This document shows, piece after piece, positions 1 through 7,470 of a stretch of 32,415 nucleotides of DNA (position 1 is the first letter of the stretch; each line of letters starts with the position of its first letter). A program made the position numbers and the translations under genes. The DNA comes from Acetobacterium malicum subsp. dehalogenans DSM 11527 (GTDB taxonomy: Bacteria; Bacillota; Clostridia; Eubacteriales; Eubacteriaceae), in assembly GCF_000472665.1 (NCBI RefSeq), contig NZ_AXAC01000044.1, forward strand, positions 1 to 32,415. The letters are read 5' to 3'. The notes under the pieces are model-generated. The model was not told where the DNA came from, did not search any database, and was given only the letters and a program-made list of their open reading frames with translations.

Positions 1-195
1 AAAACATATAAAGCCATGCATAAGGCAATGAGAAAACAGGGAATCAAAGGTAGTGGTGAAAAGATGGCCGTGACGAAATGGAAGAATTCAAATGTCCATA
101 TCATCCATATGTTACTCCCAAACCAGTACTTTGAAGATCTGGGACTCATCGATTTATGTCAATATAAAGTTGGGTTACTGTCGAATTATTATTAA
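1..195 (+). CDS. Group II intron reverse transcriptase/maturase, C-terminal end (partial)
   Basis: The reading frame is open from base 1 to a TAA at 193-195 and gives 64 residues ending in GLLSNYY. The visible part is the basic C-terminal region typical of intron-encoded proteins, with HKAMRKQGIKGSGEKM followed by an aromatic/basic stretch. The reverse transcriptase and thumb domains lie upstream, outside the window. In the family, this protein splices its host intron RNA and copies it into new DNA sites. The position just 5' of domain V is where the ORF tail is expected if it is encoded in domain IV. Whether the full protein is intact cannot be judged here. Confidence 0.75.
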   Translation, partial: KTYKAMHKAMRKQGIKGSGEKMAVTKWKNSNVHIIHMLLPNQYFEDLGLIDLCQYKVGLLSNYY

Positions 196-295
196 TTCGG
201 TGAGAGATTTCAGGAGCCGTGTACGGCAAACGTAAGCACGGTTCTGTGAGAGCAAAGAAATCCGGACTAATTACCCGGATTTCTAGCTACTCGAT
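1..295 (+). mobile_element. Group II intron, 3' end (maturase tail plus domains V and VI)
   Basis: Only the 3' part of the intron lies in the window. After the maturase stop at 193-195, a domain V-like hairpin spans 214-244: GAGCCGTG pairs with CACGGTTC around a small upper stem. Domain VI follows. GAGAGC (248-253) pairs with GCT/CTC (286-288, 290-292), leaving A289 as a bulged branch-point adenosine, and an inner perfect stem pairs 256-265 with 275-284. A289 is the seventh base from a CGAT end at 295, the usual distance to a group II 3' splice site, so I place the intron end at about 295. The intron is antisense to the neighbouring EAL gene and supplies that gene's last codons. The structural reading is direct; the exact 3' boundary is inference. 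Confidence 0.85.
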
Positions 296-3113
296 ATTTT
301 TCCATAAAAGCCAGCAGCTCATCTTCGCCAAGCGGTTTGGCGTAGTAAAAGCCCTGGGCGATATGGCAATTATTTTTGAGTAAAAAGTCAATCTGTTCTG
401 GGGTTTCCACCCCTTCGGCGATGACCTGAAGATTGAAATTGCCAGCCAGTTCAATGATGACCTTGGCAATGGTGCCGTTGTCGTAATGGGGGATCCCTTT
501 AATAAAGGAACGGTCGATTTTGATCTTATCTACGGCAAATTTTTTCAGGTAGCTCAGAGAGGAATAACCTGTTCCAAAATCGTCGATGGAGACTTGGATC
601 CCCATCCCGTGGAATTCACTGAGGATTGATTCACATTCATCCTCATTGTCCATCAGAATCCCTTCAGTGATTTCCAGCTCCAATAGCTCTGGCGGAAGCT
701 TGGTTCGGGTCAAAATGGATTGGATCAATTCCCCGATATACGGGGCCTTAAACTGAAGCATCGACAGATTAACTGCAATCGGGGTTTGATAACCTCGAGC
801 GGCCAGTTTATTTCCGAATTCGCAGGCATTCTCCAGCACCCATTCACCAAGGGGGATAATCAGATTTGATTCTTCGGCAATGGGAATAAAACTTCCCGGA
901 GGAACCATACCATTGGGACTGTTCCAACGGATTAAAGCCTCCAGGCCAATGATTTGATTGGTGGCCATATCCACCTGGGGTTGGTAGTGGAGAATAAACT
1001 CCTGGTTGCTCAGGGCATTTCGCAGTTTGTTTTGCATCTCATATTTTTGAATTGAGAGGCTATTAATTTCCTTGTCATAGAATTCAAAACGGCGGCCCTT
1101 ATTGGCTTTGACATTGTTCAGGGCTGAAGCGGCAGTTTTTAGAAGTTTAGCATAATGGTTGGCATCACTGGGGTAGAGACTAATCCCGATGCTGACGTCA
1201 ATGATAAGTTCTTCATCATTAATGGCGATTTGTCTTTCCAGCTCTTTGCTTAAGTCCAGAATATACTCATATAAATCTTCATTGGAAGAAACATGGGCTT
1301 TCAGGATGCCAAACTCGTCATTACCCAAACGGGCCAGCACATCCTGGTCGCTGATCAAATTTTTTAGCCGATTGGCCAGGGCAATCAGAACCTTATTGCC
1401 GAAATCAAAGCCTTTTGCTTCATTGATAATTCTGAAATTATCAATGTTGATCAGGATCAGGGCATGGCTGGAAGCATTGTCGGTGTCCCCACTGATGAGT
1501 TCCACTCCCGATTCATCCAAAAACACCTTGTTGTTCAGTTTGGTCAGATGATCAAAATATTTCAGATAGTAAATATCTTTTTCGATTTGCTTATGGGCCG
1601 TGAGATTGGTGATGTTTCCGATATAATAATCAGCACCTCCATTTTGAACCTTACTGATCCGCAAAAAAAGAAACAGGGTTTCTGCGGAATTCTGAGCATA
1701 TTCAATTTCACCAGACCAGACCGGATTCATTTGCAGGCTGTCAATTAATGGTTGATCGATGAGGATATTATTCTCAGACAAGTTCAGCGCCGGGATTTCG
1801 GCTCCTGGGATACCGATAATTCTGGAAAAGGCGGCGTTGTGGTAGATACAGAAAAAATCGTCATTCAGGATAAAGATACCTTCGTCAGTACCGGACAGTA
1901 ATTCCAGGATCATTTCCAGCTGGGATTGGACAACCCGGCGTTTGTTAATTTCTTCGTTGAGAGCCTCATTGTTGGTTTGGACTTCTTCAATGTATTGGGT
2001 GATCCGGTGACTCATCATTTTCAGCCCCCGGGATAAAATACCGATCTCATCCTCACGACTATAAAGGTCATCTGGCAGATTGATTTCCTGATCTTCCTGG
2101 CTGAAGGTTTCGACCGAGTCTGAAATGGTCACAATCGGTTCGGAAATAAGCCGGGTCATCCGTTTGATAAACAGAGCGATCAAAAAAAGCAGCGCCAGTG
2201 AAATAAAGAAAAGGCTGAAAATAAATTGATTTAGCGGGGCCAGGACTTCGGAACGGGGGATTACGGTGGCCACAATCCAGTTGGATGACTGGGTGGGCAC
2301 ATAGGCAATATATTTGGCATTATTTGCCAGACTGTATTCAATGACGCCGCTGTTACCCGAGGTGATCTGAGTCATATAGGGTTCGAGATAGGCATAGGGG
2401 TCGGTTTGATCGACAGCTGAAACCTGGCGATCATCAGGATGGTAAAAAATACTGCCATCTTTATTAATTAATAGGGTATAGCCATTGTTGCCGACCTTGT
2501 AGGCATCCATCAGTTTCGAAATATCAGAAACCTGTAAATCAATGCCCATGGCGCCAATCACGTTGTTATTTTTTAGGATTGGGGTGGTGATGGAAACGAC
2601 CATCTTTTCGGTGACAATATCAATATAAGGACTGGTGACCGTTACGCCCCGGGATTTTAAGGTTTCAATATACCAGAGTCGTTTGTTCAGATCATAATCT
2701 GGTTTGGGATCAAACTCGGGGGTCGAAGAAATCAGATCGTTGGACTTGGTGATGCCGAGGTAAGCCAGCGAAATATTCGGATCGGAAGCCTTAATCGCCT
2801 GGAGTTCCTGGGTTATCACATTGAAAAGCGGGTGCTGACGTTTTTCCTCCCGGGTATTGAGGCCTTCGGTAACAGCCTGATAATCCTGGTTGGTTTTCAT
2901 CTGTTCGACGATGACAACATTTTTTTCAATAAACTTGTCAATTTCGGTGGCAATCTGCTGCGCATCCTGGGATAAGGCTTCCTTACTGTTGGCCTCAAAA
3001 AAATCACTCAGCATTTGGATGGAAATGATTCCATAAACGGCAAAGGCGACAAAAATAAATCCGATTACAATTGTTCCGATCCGTCGGATCAGGCTTTTTT
3101 TAAACCACTGCAC
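267..3113 (-). CDS. dCache-HAMP-PAS-GGDEF-EAL c-di-GMP phosphodiesterase, C-terminus altered by intron
   Basis: This is a 948-residue membrane signalling protein. Transmembrane helix 1 is about residues 13-36, an extracellular double Cache-like sensor about 37-290, helix 2 about 296-316, HAMP about 317-370, a coiled coil about 370-400, PAS about 400-510, GGDEF about 515-680 and EAL about 700-940. The EAL domain keeps its expected catalytic residues: E725 (EAL), N782, E814, D844-D845 in DDFGTGYSS, K865, E900 and Q920. It should hydrolyse c-di-GMP. The GGDEF domain is degenerate (GNDEF at 597-601, N556 and N573 replacing metal- and nucleotide-contacting aspartates), so cyclase activity is doubtful and it may be a regulatory domain. 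The start is GTG with AAAGGATGG seven or eight bases upstream. Residues 941-948 and the TAG stop are intron sequence (Y940 spans the junction); the native end lies on the far side of the intron. The ligand of the Cache domain cannot be told. Confidence 0.9.
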   Translation of the reverse strand: MQWFKKSLIRRIGTIVIGFIFVAFAVYGIISIQMLSDFFEANSKEALSQDAQQIATEIDKFIEKNVVIVEQMKTNQDYQAVTEGLNTREEKRQHPLFNVITQELQAIKASDPNISLAYLGITKSNDLISSTPEFDPKPDYDLNKRLWYIETLKSRGVTVTSPYIDIVTEKMVVSITTPILKNNNVIGAMGIDLQVSDISKLMDAYKVGNNGYTLLINKDGSIFYHPDDRQVSAVDQTDPYAYLEPYMTQITSGNSGVIEYSLANNAKYIAYVPTQSSNWIVATVIPRSEVLAPLNQFIFSLFFISLALLFLIALFIKRMTRLISEPIVTISDSVETFSQEDQEINLPDDLYSREDEIGILSRGLKMMSHRITQYIEEVQTNNEALNEEINKRRVVQSQLEMILELLSGTDEGIFILNDDFFCIYHNAAFSRIIGIPGAEIPALNLSENNILIDQPLIDSLQMNPVWSGEIEYAQNSAETLFLFLRISKVQNGGADYYIGNITNLTAHKQIEKDIYYLKYFDHLTKLNNKVFLDESGVELISGDTDNASSHALILINIDNFRIINEAKGFDFGNKVLIALANRLKNLISDQDVLARLGNDEFGILKAHVSSNEDLYEYILDLSKELERQIAINDEELIIDVSIGISLYPSDANHYAKLLKTAASALNNVKANKGRRFEFYDKEINSLSIQKYEMQNKLRNALSNQEFILHYQPQVDMATNQIIGLEALIRWNSPNGMVPPGSFIPIAEESNLIIPLGEWVLENACEFGNKLAARGYQTPIAVNLSMLQFKAPYIGELIQSILTRTKLPPELLELEITEGILMDNEDECESILSEFHGMGIQVSIDDFGTGYSSLSYLKKFAVDKIKIDRSFIKGIPHYDNGTIAKVIIELAGNFNLQVIAEGVETPEQIDFLLKNNCHIAQGFYYAKPLGEDELLAFMEKYRVARNPGN

Positions 3114-3233
3114 TGGCGTTCCATCCTTTCATTGAAGGTTCGGTCAATATCTCTAATATGTTAGTTTTAGCTTGCTTTTTCATGTTCCTATTATAAACGA
3201 AAAAGAGCGTAAAGAAAATTAATTTTTAACATA

Positions 3234-3263
3234 TTGACAGGAATATATCAATTATGTTAAAGT
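3234..3263 (+). promoter_or_regulatory. Candidate sigma-A promoter of the riboflavin operon
   Basis: A perfect TTGACA -35 (3234-3239) is followed 18 bases later by TAAAGT (3258-3263), with a TG one base before the -10. A start near 3270 would put the FMN aptamer almost at the 5' end of the transcript. The -10 is a weak match, so its exact placement is uncertain. Confidence 0.5.
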
Positions 3264-3282
3264 TTAATCAATTAAATATGAA

Positions 3283-3389
3283 GTCTTCAGGGCAGGGATA
3301 GTTTCCCTACCGGTGGTATAGCCCACGAGCCGCAAGGTATGATTCGGTGTAATTCCGAGGCCGACAGTTAAAGTCTGGATGAAAGAAGA
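3283..3389 (+). ncRNA. FMN riboswitch (RFN element)
   Basis: The conserved RFN segments appear in order: CAGGGCAGGG near 3288-3297, CCCTACCGGTGG, AGCCCACGAGC, GATTCGGTGTAATTCCGAGG, CCGACAGTTAAAGTCTGGAT and GAAAGAAGA at the end. TCTTC (3284-3288) pairs with GAAGA (3385-3389) as the closing stem P1. The aptamer binds FMN and, in Firmicute riboflavin operons, turns off transcription when FMN is plentiful. It lies upstream of ribD with terminator hairpins between, as expected for transcription attenuation. Confidence 0.97.
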
Positions 3390-3433
3390 TAATAAAGTTT
3401 TGCATGTTGTTTTGCATATGTCTTTGTTTATTT

Positions 3434-3468
3434 AGCTCTGAAATGGTAATCATTTCAGAGCTTTTTTT
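3434..3468 (+). terminator. Intrinsic terminator 1 of the FMN riboswitch
   Basis: A perfect 12-bp stem (AGCTCTGAAATG, 3434-3445, with its complement 3451-3462) has a 5-base loop and ends in a run of seven T. It follows the aptamer by 44 bases and is the expected expression platform. FMN binding should favour this hairpin and stop transcription before ribD. Confidence 0.9.
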
Positions 3469-3518
3469 ATAACAAGGAAACATTTATACAAAGTGATGTA
3501 GCCTGCAAATAAACCCGT

Positions 3519-3554
3519 TGCCCTGAATAAATGTTCAGGGCATTTTTGTTTTTT
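3519..3554 (+). terminator. Second terminator hairpin in the riboflavin leader
   Basis: TGCCCTGAA (3519-3527) pairs perfectly with TTCAGGGCA (3534-3542) around a 6-base loop. It is followed by TTTTTG and TTTTTT and ends just before the ribD ribosome binding site. The right arm, TTCAGGGCA, also occurs at 3286-3294 inside the 5' side of the FMN aptamer, so the left arm could pair with the aptamer instead. Whether this is a second control point or a fail-safe terminator is unknown. Confidence 0.8.
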
Positions 3555-3569
3555 GAGAGAGGAGAACGT

Positions 3570-4658
3570 GTGGAAAATCATCAAAAATATATGGATCTGG
3601 CCATCGACCTGGCGCAAAAAGGCCGCGGCCAGGTAAATCCGAATCCCCTGGTGGGAGCGGTGATCGTTAAAGATGATGTGATCATCGGCCGCGGCTATCA
3701 CGAAAAATATGGCGGGCCTCATGCCGAACGCCAGGCCCTGGCGGCCTGCACCCAGTCGGCGGCCGGGGCAACCCTGTATGTGACGTTGGAATCCTGCTGT
3801 CATCATGGCAAAACGCCGCCATGTACCGAGGCTATTATTGACAATAAAATCAGCCGGGTGGTCATTGGGTCTACCGATCCCAATCCGCTGGTCAGTGGCA
3901 AGGGGATTGAGATCCTCAGACAGCAGGGGATCACGGTGATAACCGGGGTGCGGGAAGAGGCGTGTCAGGAACTAAACACCGTTTTTTTTCACTATATCAA
4001 AACGAAAACCCCCTACGTGTTAATGAAATACGCCATGACCCTGGATGGTAAAATTGCCACCCATACTGGAAAATCGAAGTGGATTACCGGGGCAGCGGCC
4101 AGGCAGGCGGTCCATCAGACCCGCAGTGAAGTTGCCGGAATTATGGTCGGGGTCAACACTGTTTTACAGGACGATCCCCTACTGACCTGCCGGATTGAGG
4201 ATGGCAAAAACCCCAGCCGAATTATCTGCGATACCCATTTACGGACCCCGCTGACAGCACAGGTCGTGGCAACGGCCCGGAAAATACCAACCTATCTGGC
4301 CACCTGCTCCCGGGATCAGCATAAAATAAAGCGGTTTGAAATAATGGGCTGCAAAATTTTAGCTGTTCCGCCAGCCGGGGATCATCTTAATCTCCAGGAA
4401 TTGATGGTGCAATTAGGGCAGCAAGGGATTGACAGTATTCTGCTGGAAGGGGGCGGCACCCTGAATTTTAGTGCTTTAAAAAGCGGCATTGTCAATCAGC
4501 TGCAGGTTTATCTGGCTCCTAAGATATTTGGCGGCGCGGCGGCCAAAACTCCGGTGGAAGGCCCGGGGCTGGAAGATCCAGCGGAGGCCTTCCAGTTTAC
4601 GGACCGAAAAATAAAAAGTTTCGGGGCGGATATCTGCCTCGAATATGTGAAGAGGTAA
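3570..4658 (+). CDS. ribD: Bifunctional diaminohydroxyphosphoribosylaminopyrimidine deaminase / 5-amino-6-ribosylaminouracil reductase
   Basis: RibD carries out the second and third steps of riboflavin synthesis, deaminating the pyrimidine made from GTP and then reducing the ribosyl group with NADPH. The N-terminal cytidine-deaminase-like domain has HAE at 51-53, and C76 and C85 (in ESC...PPC) as the other zinc ligands. The reductase domain starts near residue 147, with MKYAMTLDGKIA. I choose GTG at 3570 because AGGAG sits five bases upstream and the protein then begins as RibD proteins do; an earlier in-frame start would lie inside the second terminator hairpin. This gives 362 residues, normal for the family. 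It is the first gene of the operon, four bases before ribE. Confidence 0.96.
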   Translation: MENHQKYMDLAIDLAQKGRGQVNPNPLVGAVIVKDDVIIGRGYHEKYGGPHAERQALAACTQSAAGATLYVTLESCCHHGKTPPCTEAIIDNKISRVVIGSTDPNPLVSGKGIEILRQQGITVITGVREEACQELNTVFFHYIKTKTPYVLMKYAMTLDGKIATHTGKSKWITGAAARQAVHQTRSEVAGIMVGVNTVLQDDPLLTCRIEDGKNPSRIICDTHLRTPLTAQVVATARKIPTYLATCSRDQHKIKRFEIMGCKILAVPPAGDHLNLQELMVQLGQQGIDSILLEGGGTLNFSALKSGIVNQLQVYLAPKIFGGAAAKTPVEGPGLEDPAEAFQFTDRKIKSFGADICLEYVKR

Positions 4659-4662
4659 AGAC

Positions 4663-5325
4663 ATGTTTACAGGAATTGTCGAAGAAATTGGCAAAATCAC
4701 GGCGGTCATTAAGGGGCAACGGTCTTCCCAGCTATGGGTTTCGGGTGCGGTCATCATGGATGATTTAAAACTGGGCGACAGCGTGGCGGTGAATGGGGTG
4801 TGTCTGACGGTGTCCCAGCTCCGCGGCAATAAGTGGATGGCTGACGTCATGAGTGAAACCCTGAACCGCAGCAATCTGGGCGATCTAAAAGGCGGCTCGG
4901 TAGTCAATCTGGAACGGGCGATGCCCGCCATTGGCCGTTTCGGAGGACATATCGTGTCCGGCCATATTGACGGAACCGGTCACATTGTTCAAATCAGCAA
5001 AGATGATAATGCGGTGATCTTTGAGATTAAGGCTGCGCCGAAAATACTCCGATACATCATCGAAAAAGGCTCCATTGCCATTGATGGCATCAGCTTAACG
5101 GTGACTGAAATAACCGCCGCCAGCTTTAAGGTGTCCATCATTCCCCATACCGTTAAGCAGACGATCCTGGGCATCAAGCAACCCGGCGATCCGGTCAATC
5201 TGGAAAACGACCTGGTCGGCAAATATATCGAAAAGCTGTTGATGAACCCAGCGCCCAAAACAGACCACCACCCGGAAAAGCCCAGTGGGTTGACCATTGA
5301 TTTTCTGACTGAGGCCGGGTTTTAA
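4663..5325 (+). CDS. ribE: Riboflavin synthase, alpha chain
   Basis: This 220-residue protein disproportionates two 6,7-dimethyl-8-ribityllumazine molecules into riboflavin and the pyrimidine precursor. It starts with the family signature MFTGIVEEIGK and shows the two tandem lumazine-binding beta-barrel repeats: repeat 1 about 1-95, repeat 2 about 97-195, with GHIVSGHIDGTG at the start of the second. It lies four bases after ribD and is clearly co-transcribed. The length is typical for the trimeric alpha-type enzyme. In some organisms the same protein is called RibC. Confidence 0.96.
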   Translation: MFTGIVEEIGKITAVIKGQRSSQLWVSGAVIMDDLKLGDSVAVNGVCLTVSQLRGNKWMADVMSETLNRSNLGDLKGGSVVNLERAMPAIGRFGGHIVSGHIDGTGHIVQISKDDNAVIFEIKAAPKILRYIIEKGSIAIDGISLTVTEITAASFKVSIIPHTVKQTILGIKQPGDPVNLENDLVGKYIEKLLMNPAPKTDHHPEKPSGLTIDFLTEAGF

Positions 5326-5363
5326 AATGAAATATTATTGAAAAACGTGAGCTAGTCAAAAGG

Positions 5364-5480
5364 AATAACTTAGTACCGACAATTGTTAGATCATGTTGTA
5401 TGCATCAAGGCGGACACGGCGTAGCCTGTCCGAGCTTGCAGCATACAACAGATTAACAATTGATCGGTACGGTAGTGTTT
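5364..5480. repeat. Palindromic repeat element, copy 1 (between ribE and ribBA)
   Basis: The core, 5373-5470, is a long imperfect palindrome. It opens with GTACCGACAATTGTTA and closes with the near-complement ending in CGGTAC; a GC-rich inner hairpin (CGGACA...TGTCCG) sits in the centre. The reverse complement of this element is nearly the same as 6728-6846, and the similarity runs beyond the core into AATAACTTA on the left and GGTAGTGTTT on the right. It has no coding capacity. It resembles a MITE or a REP-type intergenic repeat. Confidence 0.85.
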
Positions 5481-5516
5481 GGTAAAACTTTACAATTCAG
5501 AATAAGAGAGGGTACT

Positions 5517-6719
5517 ATGTTTAAATTTAATACCATTGAAGAAGCACTGGAAGATTTACGAGCCGGTAAAATTATCATCGTGACCGATGATGATGACCGC
5601 GAAAACGAGGGCGATTTTGTCTGTGCAGCTGAATTTGCCACCACCGAAAACGTCAATTTTATGGCCGTCTATGGCAAAGGGTTGATCTGCATGCCGATGA
5701 GCGAAAAATTGGTCAAAAAATTAGCCGTTCCCCAAATGGTGACGGATAACACCGACAATCATTGCACCGCTTTTACCGTGTCGATCGACCACGTCGATAC
5801 CACCACTGGCATTTCCGCCGCCGAACGTTCGGTTACCGCTATCAAGTGCGTTGACGAGAATGCCAGACCAGAAGATTTCCGCCGGCCCGGCCATATGTTT
5901 CCCCTGGTGGCCCGGGAAAACGGGGTGTTGGAACGAAACGGTCATACCGAGGCCACTGTTGATCTGGTCAAATTGGCCGGGTTGAAAGAATGCGGTCTGT
6001 GCTGCGAAATCATGCGGGAAGATGGTACCATGATGCGGACACCGGAACTGATTGAATTTGCCCAGACCCATCAGATGAAATTTATCACCATCAAGGATCT
6101 CCAGGATTATCGCAAACAAAATGAAAAACTGGTCGATTGTGTCACGATCACTAAAATGCCGACTAAATACGGTGAGTTTATGGCCTATGGTTATGTCAAT
6201 AAGCTTAATGGGGAACATCATGTGGCGCTGGTTAAGGGCGATGTGAGCGGAGCTAGTCCGGTGCTGTGTCGGGTTCATTCTGAATGCTTAACCGGCGATG
6301 CCTTTGGTTCGATCCGCTGTGATTGCGGCGATCAGTTTGGGGCAGCGATGACCGCCATTGAAAAAGAAGGTCGGGGGGTACTGCTCTACATGCGTCAGGA
6401 AGGACGGGGCATTGGTCTGATTAACAAATTAAAAGCTTATGCGCTTCAGGATATGGGCATGGATACGGTCCAGGCCAATATTGAACTGGGCTTCCCGGAA
6501 GACCTGCGGGAATACTATATTGGGGCCCAGATTTTAAGCGACCTGGGCATAAAAAAACTCCGACTGCTAACCAACAACCCTAAGAAAATGGATGGTCTGT
6601 CAGAATTCGGGCTGGAAATGGTGGAGCGGGTTCCCATTCAAATGGAAGCATCCAGCCACGATCTGTTTTATTTGAAAACCAAGCAGGAAAAAATGGGCCA
6701 TATTTTAAATTATAACTAA
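5517..6719 (+). CDS. ribBA: Bifunctional 3,4-dihydroxy-2-butanone-4-phosphate synthase / GTP cyclohydrolase II
   Basis: RibBA makes both entry intermediates of riboflavin: the four-carbon unit from ribulose 5-phosphate and the pyrimidine from GTP. The N-terminal domain (about 1-200) has the acidic active-site stretch [10 protein letters not shown] at 24-33 and HTEATVDL at 143-150. The C-terminal domain (about 205-400) has the zinc site C257, C268, C270 and the motif [10 protein letters not shown]. The start is ATG 5517, preceded by GAGAGGG; a longer in-frame reading upstream would begin inside the palindromic repeat and lacks a binding site. At 400 residues the fusion is full length. The gene sits between two inverted copies of that repeat, but its place in the operon is the usual one. 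Confidence 0.96.
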   Translation: MFKFNTIEEALEDLRAGKIIIVTDDDDRENEGDFVCAAEFATTENVNFMAVYGKGLICMPMSEKLVKKLAVPQMVTDNTDNHCTAFTVSIDHVDTTTGISAAERSVTAIKCVDENARPEDFRRPGHMFPLVARENGVLERNGHTEATVDLVKLAGLKECGLCCEIMREDGTMMRTPELIEFAQTHQMKFITIKDLQDYRKQNEKLVDCVTITKMPTKYGEFMAYGYVNKLNGEHHVALVKGDVSGASPVLCRVHSECLTGDAFGSIRCDCGDQFGAAMTAIEKEGRGVLLYMRQEGRGIGLINKLKAYALQDMGMDTVQANIELGFPEDLREYYIGAQILSDLGIKKLRLLTNNPKKMDGLSEFGLEMVERVPIQMEASSHDLFYLKTKQEKMGHILNYN

Positions 6720-6727
6720 AACCTAGT

Positions 6728-6846
6728 GATAAACTGCCGTACCGACCAATTGTTAATCTGTTGTTTGCCGCGGACTCGGACAGGCTTGGGCCGTGTCCGC
6801 TCTGATGCAAACAACATGATGTAACAATTGTCGGTACTAGGTTATC
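6728..6846. repeat. Palindromic repeat element, copy 2 (between ribBA and ribH), inverted relative to copy 1
   Basis: The core, 6739-6837, opens with GTACCGACCAATTGTTA and closes with TAACAATTGTCGGTAC. Its terminal inverted repeats extend outwards to GATAAACTGCC on the left and GGTTATC on the right. The reverse complement matches copy 1 with few differences, including the central CGGACAGG/GTGTCCG hairpin. The pair therefore bounds ribBA as a 1.4-kb inverted repeat. In RNA each copy would fold into a long hairpin. Confidence 0.85.
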
Positions 6847-6890
6847 GTTTTGAAAGTTAGATAACAAAAATTATTATAGAGGAGAAGACG

Positions 6891-7358
6891 ATGAATGTAT
6901 ATGAAGGTAAGTTAGTATCAAAGGGAATTAAAGTGGGGATTGTGGTGGCGCGGTTCAATGAGTTTATTGGGTCGAAGCTGCTTGGCGGAGCGATTGATGG
7001 CTTGAAGCGTCATGATGTCAAGGAAGAGGACATTGATGTGGCCTGGGTACCGGGGGCCTTTGAAATTCCCTTGATTGCGGCCAAAATGGCCAAGCTGGGA
7101 AAATATGATGCCGTTATTTGTCTGGGGGCCGTGATCCGCGGTTCCACGACTCATTATGATTATGTCTGCAGTGAAGTGTCAAAGGGTGTCGCCCATGTCT
7201 CCCTGCAGTCAGAAATACCAGTGATCTTCGGGGTGCTGACCACCGAAAACATTGAACAGGCGATTGAACGGGCCGGAACCAAAGCCGGCAATAAAGGCTA
7301 CGACTGTGCCCTGACGGCCATTGAAATGGTCAATTTAATCAATGAAATAGCAAATTAG
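6891..7358 (+). CDS. ribH: 6,7-dimethyl-8-ribityllumazine synthase
   Basis: RibH joins the butanone phosphate made by RibBA to the ribitylaminouracil made by RibD and gives the lumazine substrate of riboflavin synthase. The 155-residue protein has the usual landmarks: ARFNEFI near the N-terminus, [25 protein letters not shown] (the phosphate-binding and catalytic region) and an alpha-helical C-terminus. AGAGGAG lies seven bases before the ATG. It is the last gene of the operon; a long hairpin follows. The family assembles into 60-subunit shells or pentamers; which form occurs here cannot be told. Confidence 0.96.
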   Translation: MNVYEGKLVSKGIKVGIVVARFNEFIGSKLLGGAIDGLKRHDVKEEDIDVAWVPGAFEIPLIAAKMAKLGKYDAVICLGAVIRGSTTHYDYVCSEVSKGVAHVSLQSEIPVIFGVLTTENIEQAIERAGTKAGNKGYDCALTAIEMVNLINEIAN

Positions 7359-7390
7359 ACAAATAGGAAGAATTAGGTTTTTAATTTAAA

Positions 7391-7438
7391 ATGCACTTCG
7401 AAATACCAATCGATATCCGATAAGTATTCGAAGTGCAT
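7391..7438. terminator. Hairpin between convergent ribH and the methyltransferase gene
   Basis: ATGCACTTCGAA (7391-7402) pairs perfectly with TTCGAAGTGCAT (7427-7438). On the plus strand it is followed by a short T-rich stretch (GAGTTTTACT) and on the minus strand by TTTTAAATTAA. Its place between two converging genes suggests a bidirectional terminator. The T runs are weak. Confidence 0.6.
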
Positions 7439-7470
7439 GAGTTTTACTAGTGTGTTCCTATGATTTAAGA

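Noticed and set aside
256-284. Perfect inverted repeat at the end of the EAL gene, as a rho-independent terminator
   Set aside because: It fits inside group II intron domain VI with the branch-point A289 and splice-site spacing, and the T run on the minus strand is poor.
3531-3569. Upstream in-frame extension of ribD
   Set aside because: It would start inside the second terminator hairpin and lacks a ribosome binding site; GTG 3570 has AGGAG and a normal RibD N-terminus.
3450-3806. Antisense reading frames over ribD and other long genes
   Set aside because: They have no ribosome binding site or recognisable motifs and mirror the codon pattern of the true genes on the other strand.
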